DNA of 64,000 bases from the NCBI RefSeq assembly GCF_038443385.1, contig NZ_CP151726.1:6696001-6760000 (forward strand), written 5' to 3'. The notes beneath the pieces were generated by a model. That model saw only the letters and a program-made list of their open reading frames with translations. It searched no databases and was not told the DNA's origin. How positions within the stretch are numbered: position 1 is the first letter of the stretch; each line of letters opens with the position of its first letter. This DNA is from Stieleria varia. GTDB lineage: Bacteria > Planctomycetota > Planctomycetia > Pirellulales > Pirellulaceae. The position numbers and the translations under genes were made by a program. Below, piece by piece: positions 23,672 through 31,738 of the stretch.

Positions 23672-26600
23672 GCACGCTGACCGTGAAACGCGATCAAAAC
23701 CCCGCGTCACAGTTGGACGTGGTGCCGCTCTCCACCACGCCGAAGATTCCATCGCACCCTCGTTCAACGCCTCAAGACGCAACTACGCAAGTACATTCGC
23801 AGTTTGGAAATGCGGCGATTGCACGGGCTCTTTCCAGCGGTGGGGCTCTTTCCAGCGGTGGGGCTCTTTCCAGCGGTGGGGCCGCCGATTCGCTGTTCAG
23901 AGAGACTGGGATGAGCCAGTCAATTTTTGGCAACTCACTGTATGGCAACTCACTGTCAGGCAACTCACTGTCAGGCAACTCACTGTCAGGCCGGCAAGCT
24001 CCCGCAAACGATGTCCCCTCGACAACACCATCGCCGGCGTCGAACTCTGTTTTCACGAGAACGAATGAAGTTGCCAGCCAAGCTGCGCCGCGAGAAAACA
24101 TCGCGACGGCTCCAAGAGACTCCTCCCAAGCAACAGATAAACCAGCAGCCGCTGCAGCCGTCCCAGCCAAACCAGTAGACGCGGGCAAGCAAGAGTCTGA
24201 GAGTGGTGGGACCACCGATGACAAACCAGATTCATTGAGCCCTCAAGAGGCAATCGCTCCGGTGACTCGTGCCGTGCGGAATCGTGCAGCAAACACTCGC
24301 GCGCACCGCCCGGCCTCGACAGCCGTGAGTTCGGCGCAGGCTGCCGCCAGAAGTCCCAGAACCGAGCAGTCACGCTCGGCCGCAACCGCGACGGTTGCCA
24401 ATCTCGATGCGGCTGGGCAGGAAGCCGGCCAAGTACGTCGAAACGAATTCAAAGAAAAACTGAAGGCGGCGATCAAACAGGCGACACCAGAACCGAAGAC
24501 GGAGGCCGATGCCGAACGGGTCATGCAGACCGGTGCAGCAGACGCGAACCACGCCATGCGTGGTGTTTTGACCACGCAACGGGAGACCGCCGTGGGTCCG
24601 ATGCAATCGGCCGTCAACTCGGAGGTCTCACCGGCATCTCAAGCAGCTCCAGCTGCGGTACCGCTGCAACCTGAATCCGTGGGGCCTGCACCGCCGCCGG
24701 TATCCGCCGCTGCGATGGTTCCCACCTCGCTGCCATCGGAACGTCTGGACTATTCCTCCGATCGAGGATCCAGCGACCAATTGATGGCAGAGAACGGCGT
24801 ATCGCAGGAGCAGTTGGAGCAAGGAAACGATCCCGCCTTTGGTCCTGTTCTGACCGCACGCGTAACGGCCGAACAACACGAGGCGACCACCGACACACGC
24901 TATCGTCGGTCGGAATCCGCCGTTCAGAATTCGGCATTGGGTACCGCCAGAGAAGCACTCGGGGGAGGGCTGGCTGGCGTTCACGCAACGCGTTCAGCAC
25001 ATATCGGTCAGGTGGTCGGACAACAAATCGGAACCACGGTCCAAGACGCAGCCGAACGCCAGCGCGTTACCAATCAAATCAATGCGATCAAAAATCAAAC
25101 CAAAGCAGATGTCGTTGCGATCCTGACTGAAATGGAGTCCGCGGCGACGAAGAAGTTTGAGGCAGGTCTTAAGAAAGCCGAGGAGGCGTACAACGATGCC
25201 TTTGAGGAGGCCAAGGGCGGCGTGGGAACTTGGCTGACGACGTGGGGCAGTGACTGGGAACGCCACATTGAAAAGTCACTTGCCACCGCCCGGAGCAGGT
25301 ATCTCGCGGTGGTCGATACGGCAATCGACGAAGTGGCCGACTACGTCGACAACAAGTTGACCCAAGCGAAACAACGCGTCGCGGACGGGCGGACGCAAGT
25401 CGAAACCTACGTCAGTGGGCTGGACGAAAGCGTGAAAAGATTTGGCGAGAACGCGTTGCAATCCGTGAGCGGTGATTTTGACGCCATGGAATCCGAAATC
25501 GATCAGCGCAGCGACGGGTTGATCAATCAATTGACCAATCAATACAAAGCTTCCTACGAACGCATGTCGGCGATGGAGGAACAGCTTCGCGCGGAAAACA
25601 AGTCGCTCTGGCAGCGGGTGTACGACGCGACGGTGGGGCTGGTCAAGAAGATCATCGAATTCAAGAACATGCTGCTTGGTGTTTTGGGCCGAGCCGCCGA
25701 TGTGATCGTCGACATCATCGCCCATCCGATCCGATTTCTCGGAAACCTGGTGGCCGGTGTGATGCAAGGTCTGCAGAACTTTGTTGCCAAAATCGATGTG
25801 CATTTAAAGAAAGGATTCATGGACTGGATCTTCGGTGCCCTCGGAGGCGCCGGGATTCAGTTGCCTGAATCATTCGATCTACAGGGCATCATCAGTATCA
25901 TTTTGCAAATACTGGGTCTGACCTATGCGAATTTCCGCGCCCGAGCGGTGGCCATCGTCGGCGAAGATGTCGTCGCTGCGATAGAGAAAACCGCAGAGGT
26001 CTTCAAAGTCCTGATCACCGACGGCGTGGCCGGTTTGTGGAGGTTCATCAAGGAGCAACTGGCGAACCTGAAGTCCATGGTGATCGATGGCATCATGGAT
26101 TTCATCAAAGAGCGGGTGATCATGGCTGGAATCACCTGGATCATCGGACTGCTCAATCCGGCGTCCGCGTTCTTCAAAGCCTGCAAGGCGATTTATGACA
26201 TCGTCATGTTCTTTGTCAATCGCGGCAGCCAAATCCTCGCACTGGTCAATGCGATTGTCGATTCCATGGCCTCAATCGCCAAAGGCGCCATCGGCGTTGC
26301 AGCGGAATTCGTCGAGAACGCCCTGGCCAAGGCGATTCCAGTCGCGATCGGGTTCTTGGCCGGACTGCTTGGCTTGGGCGACCCCTCCAAACCGGTCCGT
26401 GAACTGATCGACAAAGCACAAACACCGGTGAACAAAGCGATCGATTGGGTCATCAACTTAGCCGTCAAAGGGGTTAAGGCGGTGGGTGGATTTGTCGCTG
26501 GGCTGTTTGATGGAAAGGATGTTCAATCGCCCATTGATTCAGAAGCGGATGATCCTGAACATGATGCAAAAGTAGCGGCTGGAAAAGAAGCAATTGATCG

Positions 26601-27375
26601 ATCCGAGAGAGGGTATCTCAATGACGGAAAGATCTCTCATGAAAACGCGCAGCGAGTGGCGACAGAGGTACGACGAAGTCATCCAGTGTTCAAGTCATTA
26701 ATCGTTGTCGACGGAGGTGAAAAGTGGAACTATGAATTTGTTGCAAGTCCGACGGAAACCTACGAAGGCTTGGAAAAAATTGACTCTGATTCTCCGGATC
26801 AAAATCGACAACCGACGATTGAATCCCACGGCACTTCGGTTACTGCTATTGATCCCGCTGCTGACGCAGGCAGCAACATTGCCGGAACTGCGGTATGGAA
26901 TGAGGGAAATGGCTACGTGACATTGGCGATTTACCCCCTCGACGTTCGCATTAACGGAGAAAAAGCAACCGATGAAAATCGCATGCGAGGATTCAACATC
27001 CTAGTTCCCTTGATACGCACGCTTGAGGTAGAACTCCATCGTGCCTCCGAGGGTGTTTTAAGTGGACTTCAATACATCCCTTCCGAGGCTAGTAGAAGAA
27101 AATTGGAGCAAGAGGCCGCAGCATACAAGATCAATGGAATCGAAGGTATTTGGGGAGGAGACTCAACGAATCTTAAAGAATTCAATGCGGCCTATGCAAA
27201 CCCTGGAGTGACACTGGAAGACGCAGCACGGGCAACGTGGACTGGTAGACAAGTCGCGAAGTTATATCAGTTTACAAATGTCGCGATAACAGATGTCGAT
27301 CCCACTCCAAATGACCCAAATACTGATGAACGACGATCTCTCGGATTCAAAAAAGTCTGGTGTGTTTTTAACTAA
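23668..27375 (+). CDS. large modular eCIS-associated protein, candidate cargo/effector
   Basis: The 1235-aa protein has clear zones. Residues 1-400 are low-complexity Ala/Ser/Pro/Gln-rich; they start with a GNAAIARAL-like motif common near eCIS DUF4157 proteins (recalled) and contain two tandem repeats. Residues about 450-650 are coiled coil (ATKKFEAGLKKAEEAY). Residues about 650-940 are long amphipathic or hydrophobic helices (FMDWIFGALGGAGIQLPESF, FDLQGIISIILQILGLTYAN, AIPVAIGFLAGLLGLG), like the trunk I recall from cyanobacterial and myxobacterial eCIS cargo. Residues about 985-1040 form a linker domain (ISHENAQRVATEVRRSHPVF), and residues about 1045-1235 a terminal domain of unrecognised fold. 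GC falls from about 55-67% in sampled trunk lines to about 40% in the tail. No DUF4157 protease motif is seen. It could instead be a structural or tape-like protein. Confidence 0.65.
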   Translation: MSTLTVKRDQNPASQLDVVPLSTTPKIPSHPRSTPQDATTQVHSQFGNAAIARALSSGGALSSGGALSSGGAADSLFRETGMSQSIFGNSLYGNSLSGNSLSGNSLSGRQAPANDVPSTTPSPASNSVFTRTNEVASQAAPRENIATAPRDSSQATDKPAAAAAVPAKPVDAGKQESESGGTTDDKPDSLSPQEAIAPVTRAVRNRAANTRAHRPASTAVSSAQAAARSPRTEQSRSAATATVANLDAAGQEAGQVRRNEFKEKLKAAIKQATPEPKTEADAERVMQTGAADANHAMRGVLTTQRETAVGPMQSAVNSEVSPASQAAPAAVPLQPESVGPAPPPVSAAAMVPTSLPSERLDYSSDRGSSDQLMAENGVSQEQLEQGNDPAFGPVLTARVTAEQHEATTDTRYRRSESAVQNSALGTAREALGGGLAGVHATRSAHIGQVVGQQIGTTVQDAAERQRVTNQINAIKNQTKADVVAILTEMESAATKKFEAGLKKAEEAYNDAFEEAKGGVGTWLTTWGSDWERHIEKSLATARSRYLAVVDTAIDEVADYVDNKLTQAKQRVADGRTQVETYVSGLDESVKRFGENALQSVSGDFDAMESEIDQRSDGLINQLTNQYKASYERMSAMEEQLRAENKSLWQRVYDATVGLVKKIIEFKNMLLGVLGRAADVIVDIIAHPIRFLGNLVAGVMQGLQNFVAKIDVHLKKGFMDWIFGALGGAGIQLPESFDLQGIISIILQILGLTYANFRARAVAIVGEDVVAAIEKTAEVFKVLITDGVAGLWRFIKEQLANLKSMVIDGIMDFIKERVIMAGITWIIGLLNPASAFFKACKAIYDIVMFFVNRGSQILALVNAIVDSMASIAKGAIGVAAEFVENALAKAIPVAIGFLAGLLGLGDPSKPVRELIDKAQTPVNKAIDWVINLAVKGVKAVGGFVAGLFDGKDVQSPIDSEADDPEHDAKVAAGKEAIDRSERGYLNDGKISHENAQRVATEVRRSHPVFKSLIVVDGGEKWNYEFVASPTETYEGLEKIDSDSPDQNRQPTIESHGTSVTAIDPAADAGSNIAGTAVWNEGNGYVTLAIYPLDVRINGEKATDENRMRGFNILVPLIRTLEVELHRASEGVLSGLQYIPSEASRRKLEQEAAAYKINGIEGIWGGDSTNLKEFNAAYANPGVTLEDAARATWTGRQVAKLYQFTNVAITDVDPTPNDPNTDERRSLGFKKVWCVFN
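23825..23878 (+). repeat. three 18-bp tandem repeats in the cargo-like gene
   Basis: GGGCTCTTTCCAGCGGTG occurs three times in direct succession with no differences (23825-23842, 23843-23860, 23861-23878). It encodes three copies of the hexapeptide A-L-S-S-G-G. Exact identity at the base level points to recent slippage-type expansion. Confidence 0.97.
23929..23988 (+). repeat. four 15-bp tandem repeats in the cargo-like gene
   Basis: GGCAACTCACTGTCA occurs at 23944, 23959 and 23974, preceded by one copy with the last bases TAT (23929). It encodes G-N-S-L-(Y/S) four times. It lies 50 bases after the 18-bp array, so two independent in-frame microsatellites sit in the same low-complexity head. 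Confidence 0.97.
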
Positions 27376-27444
27376 AGAATGAGTCAACGAGAACGGCATA
27401 CGCTCGGTTTAATTTGCGTGTCCACTGCAGCGTTAGTAAGGCCA

Positions 27445-28608
27445 TTATCGGGGCTTATTGGGTCCAGCACTGCTCGGTTCCATTGCTTCGTCGCTGCCGC
27501 CTTTGAACTCCTCCGCGTCGATACTGTGCTTTCGCATCAGTTCAAAGAAAGCTCGACGATTCTTTCCCGCCAGCTTTGCCGATTGGCAAATGTTGCCCTG
27601 CGAGCGTCTCAACATCTCGCGAATATAATCCACTTCAAATCGATCGACGACCCTCTCCTTGGCTTCCTGAAACGACAAACAGTACAGGTTCATCGATTGC
27701 TCAGACGTTTCTCGCCGATCTCCATCCTGACGCTGCATGATGGGCAAGTCATCGGCTTGCACCTCGATCGCGTCGGGATGCTGACACACCAAACCGCGAA
27801 CGAGATTCTCCAATTGACGAATGTTTCCCGGCCAAGGATAGGCGGCAAGCAGTCTTCGTGCCGCCGATGTGAACTGCAATCGATCCGGCCGGCAATACTC
27901 TCGTGAATACTTTTCGACAAATCGATCCGTCAAAAGTTCGACGTCCTCTGGACGTTCCCTCAATGGCATGATGGTCATCAGGTTGGCGTTCAAGCGGTAG
28001 TACAAATCTTGACGCAACACACCGTCGCGGATCGAATTGTCCGGGTGCACATTGGTCGCACTGACCACTCGTATGTTCGCTCGTCTCAACTTGACTTCAC
28101 CGAGCAGGCGATACTCTTTCTCCTGTAACAACCGAAGTAACTTCACTTGCCCCGATCTCGGCAACTCATGAACTTCATCAAGAAACAATGTACCGCCGCT
28201 GGCTGCAGCTACCAATCCTTCTGATTTACTCTTGGAATCAGTGAATGCGCCAGCGGTTCGGCCGAACATCTCGCTCTCAAACAGAGCTTCGGGGATCGCA
28301 CCGCAGTTGACAGCAACAAACGGGCCGCAACGACGCGAGCTGCATTCATGGACAAATCGAGCGTATAGCTCTTTCCCAACGCCGGTTTCGCCAAACAAAA
28401 ATACTTCGGCGTCGAACCTCGCAGCACGTTGTAAATCGTGAAGCAGTTTCCGTTGCAAACCACTGTGGCCTACTATGCCAAGCCGCTCTGCATGAGAACC
28501 GCACGAATCTAGCGATTCCGAAACGGGAGGCGGCTCAGCGCCGGTGCGTGGCCCCAAACTTGAATCGCACTCTCTGTCGGTATCCCTCGATCGTGCAAAC
28601 GCCCGCAT
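27445..28608 (-). CDS. sigma-54-type AAA+ transcriptional activator without receiver domain, altered GAFTGA loop
   Basis: The 387-aa product has a short N-terminus (about 45 residues, no receiver or sensor domain). The AAA+ domain has Walker A GETGVGKE (residues 73-80), Walker B GGTLFLDE (138-145), and RQDLYYRLN and PWPGNIRQLEN further on. A Fis-like helix-turn-helix follows (about 329-360, GNICQSAKLAGKNRRAFFEL). The loop that contacts sigma-54 reads GAFTDS (120-125) instead of the usual GAFTGA, so contact with sigma-54 may be changed or lost. ATG 28608 follows a run of G at good distance; a TTG at 28626 is possible. It is convergent with the eCIS operon and a candidate regulator of it. Confidence 0.88.
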   Translation of the reverse strand: MRAFARSRDTDRECDSSLGPRTGAEPPPVSESLDSCGSHAERLGIVGHSGLQRKLLHDLQRAARFDAEVFLFGETGVGKELYARFVHECSSRRCGPFVAVNCGAIPEALFESEMFGRTAGAFTDSKSKSEGLVAAASGGTLFLDEVHELPRSGQVKLLRLLQEKEYRLLGEVKLRRANIRVVSATNVHPDNSIRDGVLRQDLYYRLNANLMTIMPLRERPEDVELLTDRFVEKYSREYCRPDRLQFTSAARRLLAAYPWPGNIRQLENLVRGLVCQHPDAIEVQADDLPIMQRQDGDRRETSEQSMNLYCLSFQEAKERVVDRFEVDYIREMLRRSQGNICQSAKLAGKNRRAFFELMRKHSIDAEEFKGGSDEAMEPSSAGPNKPR

Positions 28609-29975
28609 CTGATGCCCCCCAAGCAATGAAACCGCTACCCCCAGGGTTTAGGTTAGTTGGCAGCGATGTTCGACGCAAGAAGATCGGTCAAACTTCCAAC
28701 CTTTGCATCAGTACTCCGTCTTCATGATTTGTGGAAAGCCGAGAGTGACAAACGTACAGCTCGGCAACTAGGTTTGTTTACCAAGAAATATTCAAACAAC
28801 ATCGCGAGTTGGGTCTTCATGAAAACGCAGAAAGGTTGAATCCGCGGTCCCTCACCGTAAGCGGACGTAGGATTCATCTTGACGGTCGGTTCACTTTGGC
28901 GGGTTTTGCCCCGCCTTTACGGAATACAACATGGCGAAAAGGCCCGATCCTGCCCGTTGAAATTCTCCCGAACGAATCAATCGACGACGAACTGCCCATG
29001 AGAGTTCGGTTGACCGTCGATGCCGTCATCGAAATCCCAGCACAGCGAATCGACATCCTGCGGGCCGTCATCGAGAAAACTCAGACAAGCGAATCACTCT
29101 CACTTCCCCCGCAGGAACACGTGCCATGATCGCATTGCTAACCAACACTGACATCGTCCTATTTTCCCCAGTCCGCCGACGTGCGAAAAAGCTTCCGTGG
29201 ACTGGCCGGTATCGTCCAAGATCCGACAGTCGATACGAGTTGCAGGGCGAGATCGCTCGTGTTTTGGTTCAGCGTGAACTGGAGTCGAAACTGATCGTTG
29301 CTCTTCGCAAAAGCAAGTTTTGAAAACAGGAAAGACTTGGAATACTTGGGGGCCAGCCCAAACCTCCGGGATTGTGCGTATTGAGCCAAAATCGAAGGGA
29401 AGGATGCGCTGGCAGCGTGAACTGTCAACGCAGCCCCTCGACTTTGGACCTGACGCGGCGATCGGGTTGCTTACCAGCATTGCCCTATTCTCCGGCCAAG
29501 CTTGATCACCGTACTTCGCTGCACACAGCAAGGCAATCATCTGTCTTGGCCTTGCGACAGGGCTTGGCGAAAGCCGCCTTGCGGATGTCAAAGAGCATCC
29601 GTTGCCATTGATAAATTTGAGTTAGCTTCATCTGTTCAAGCTGTTTCAATTGTCGCCGATCTGGCTGTTCAAATTTTAAGACAGAGCGTGCTATTGGATC
29701 CTCCCGATTGGACATCACCTGGGAGCAAGGCGACGCTACCAAAAGACAGAATTGATCCTCTCGATTGAAGTGCAAATCTGAAGCCAAACTGCTTTGGTTG
29801 TTACCCTGCAATACCCTTGTTAATACTCTTATTGGGGTGCATAGTGAGGACCTGTGTCTTGGTCCCGCAGAAGCACACCGTTCCCTGAAAGACTCACCAG
29901 CAGAAAATCATCTGAGGTACAAGCACGTGCCATCTCATGAGAAAGTAATCGAATGCAATCGTTACCGATCACAGA
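28609..29975. other. 1.4-kb stretch without a convincing gene
   Basis: I see only short open frames with no family resemblance. The best is 28998-29129 (+, 43 codons, ATGA-linked to another short frame from 29126); its codon choice looks planctomycete-like but the product is unrecognised. The base composition is mixed, and no repeat, transposase remnant, tRNA or clear hairpin was seen. It separates the regulator from the SUKH gene and could hold decayed genes or promoters for the minus-strand genes. Confidence 0.4.
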
Positions 29976-30458
29976 TCATACGGATGCTTGCCCAGAACAC
30001 CAATCGGCGAGAAATGTTGCCAGACCGTCTGCCAAGAACTTGTCCGGCGTTTGATCTGGATACCACGCAAAGACTTCTGCGTCGTCTGGACAATCCGCGG
30101 CCACGGGTAACCCAAACTGTATGCCATCCGTACCAGCACCGGAGAAGTAGCAGTACCGCATCGGATCTCGCTCTGGGAATGTTTGGCGAACAAACACGTT
30201 TGCATCGATCATCTGTTCGGCCGAGTAGACGACGATACTTGACTCGATCCAATCACCACTCTCAAGCTGAAGCTCTTCGGCCACACCGTTGCTTTGTAGC
30301 AGCAGGGACCGTAAGGATCTCGGTAAGCAATGACCGAGTACGAATTCCAGGTGATCGATTTCACTTTCGGACGAGCCTCCACGAAACGCTGGTCGAGTTC
30401 GAAGTTCGACAGACATTCGCGACTTGTACGCATTGATGATCAGGATCTGCCAATCCAT
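29976..30458 (-). CDS. SUKH/SMI1-KNR4 family protein, candidate immunity protein
   Basis: The 160-aa product fits the SUKH superfamily. An N-terminal helix has HLEFVLGHCLPRSLRSLLLQ followed by SNGV (the L-P-x-x-x-R-x-x-L-L-x-x-N-G block). Strands include IVVYSAEQMIDAN, then CYFSGAGTDGIQFGLPV with the typical G-A-G-x-x-G-x-x-x-G-x-P, and a closing EVFAWYPDQT ... LADGLATFLADW. SUKH proteins often neutralise toxins of polymorphic toxin systems, but others act elsewhere. Position about 2.6 kb from the cargo-like gene, on the opposite strand, makes a link possible, not proven. ATG 30416 is an alternative start; neither start has a clear ribosome site. Confidence 0.75.
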   Translation of the reverse strand: MDWQILIINAYKSRMSVELRTRPAFRGGSSESEIDHLEFVLGHCLPRSLRSLLLQSNGVAEELQLESGDWIESSIVVYSAEQMIDANVFVRQTFPERDPMRYCYFSGAGTDGIQFGLPVAADCPDDAEVFAWYPDQTPDKFLADGLATFLADWCSGQASV

Positions 30459-30717
30459 TGAGTTTTCGTGGGAAGAATGTTGTTTGGGAATGATGACTGA
30501 TAGCGTCTCCTGCCGTACCAGTTCCTGTCCAATCAGACGTAATCGCCAGAGGCATTCTTGCCGATCCCCAGAGGTGCGGAAAGCCGTCGAGAGGTTGAAG
30601 CGGACGCTTGTGATTCATGCAAAACGTCAACCACCTCGAGCCTCTATGGCAATGGAGTATAGCCAAACTAAAAACAGATTCTTACCTTTTCGCCAACGTG
30701 GCGTCCTCGTCTCCACC

Positions 30718-31389
30718 TCAGGGCTTGGATGCACGCTGGATGATCTCTCGTATCGCCTCACGCACATATCCTTCCGGCTCTTCTTCGAGCGCAGCCTTTA
30801 GGTCTTGAAGTACTCGATCGACGACATCCGGGAAGTTACCGATTGCGATCGCGACAGATCGCCGAACTTCGGGGTTGGAATCTCGCAAATACGGGTACAA
30901 AGCATCCAAACGTTCGTAGATTCCTTTTCGTATTGCCGCGCCAATGCGACGTCCCTCGTCCATTTCCGCGTCGAGTGACCGATTGCTTTTCCTCAGTATC
31001 TCACGCCATTTCTCTGCCTCATGTGGGTTCGTTTCACAAGATTTGAAGGGAGGGGCACCATCGGCAATTTCCGCCAAGAGAATGGCAACTGCGGGCCTAT
31101 CGGGAGTGGCTTCGGATTCCAAGAGATCGAACAGGATGGGGACAGCCGCAGCCGTCGCGGAATAAACAGTCCCTTGGTGCCAAATGCGTTGGAACAATGC
31201 CTCGATGGCGTATCCACGGTGAATGGACTCCGTTGCAGTCAATGCTCGAATCAAAGACGGAACCGATGTAGCCGGACCGTAGGCGTCGTGAACCGTCGTC
31301 CATTGCACCAAGTCCAGCCCGCTGAGCGCAGGATGTGGCGGAACCGAAGCGGGTGATTGATAAAGAGCCACCAATTCATCGAACGTCAT
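30718..31389 (-). CDS. HEAT-repeat protein
   Basis: The 223-aa product consists of helical pairs with HEAT-like periodicity (SVPSLIRALTATESIHRGYA, AAVPILFDLLESEATPDRPA, LDALYPYLRDSNPEVRRSVA, VLQDLKAALEEEPEGYVREA). Small HEAT proteins of this type often accompany SUKH genes or serve as immunity or adaptor proteins, but the family is broad. The start at 31389 is preceded by AGAAAG. It lies 259 bases upstream of the SUKH gene on the same strand, so the two could be co-transcribed. Confidence 0.7.
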   Translation of the reverse strand: MTFDELVALYQSPASVPPHPALSGLDLVQWTTVHDAYGPATSVPSLIRALTATESIHRGYAIEALFQRIWHQGTVYSATAAAVPILFDLLESEATPDRPAVAILLAEIADGAPPFKSCETNPHEAEKWREILRKSNRSLDAEMDEGRRIGAAIRKGIYERLDALYPYLRDSNPEVRRSVAIAIGNFPDVVDRVLQDLKAALEEEPEGYVREAIREIIQRASKP

Positions 31390-31738
31390 TGACGGACTTT
31401 CTAGTTAAAACTGACGATCCGTCGTGCCGTTTTGACCAACGTCAGGACTCCATACAGGGCGGGCTCGTTGGTCGATCGTTCAACAGATCAGCGCCGTGAC
31501 GACGCGATGGATATTTCGTATCATCGAAGCCTAGGCCGTTGCATTGGAGCGTTCAAGCCGATTCAGTTGCATGCAGGACGCAACGCGACGAAATCGCCCA
31601 GGTAGGGGAACGTGTCCCGATAAGTGCCCGCGGCTAGCGCCGTCGGCTCACGTTTGATAAATAGTGCCTAGGATTGGCCTCGACGCTCCGGTTGGAGTTT
31701 TTGCCGTCTGTACGTTCCCTTGAGTTCAAAAATAGAAA
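31390..31738. other. divergent intergenic region between HEAT gene and M66 protease gene
   Basis: Both flanking genes start here, so it should hold two promoters; no clear -10/-35 or sigma-54 site stands out. It contains the 16-base motif TGCCCGCGGCTAGCGC (31625-31640), which recurs in reverse orientation at 46832-46847 and, with its flank CGTCGGCTCA, resembles a dispersed repeat I remember from Rhodopirellula genomes. Confidence 0.5.

Noticed and set aside
23668..27375. Reading the 1235-aa protein as the eCIS tape measure
   Set aside because: A better Afp14-type candidate lies before the ATPase, and the trunk-plus-tip layout and composition shift suit cargo more; not excluded.
27379..27906. 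175-codon plus-strand frame right after the cargo-like gene
   Set aside because: It is antisense to the sigma-54-type activator, whose domains are unmistakable.
28657..28672. Possible -24/-12 sigma-54 promoter (TTGGCAGCGATGTTCG)
   Set aside because: The -24 GG is followed after 10 bases by CG, not GC, and it points away from the regulator gene.
29100..29591. 163-codon minus-strand frame in the gene-poor stretch
   Set aside because: No family features, no plausible start site, Cys/Arg/Pro-rich random-like composition.
29765..30436. 223-codon plus-strand frame
   Set aside because: It is antisense to the SUKH gene, which has the recognisable fold motifs.
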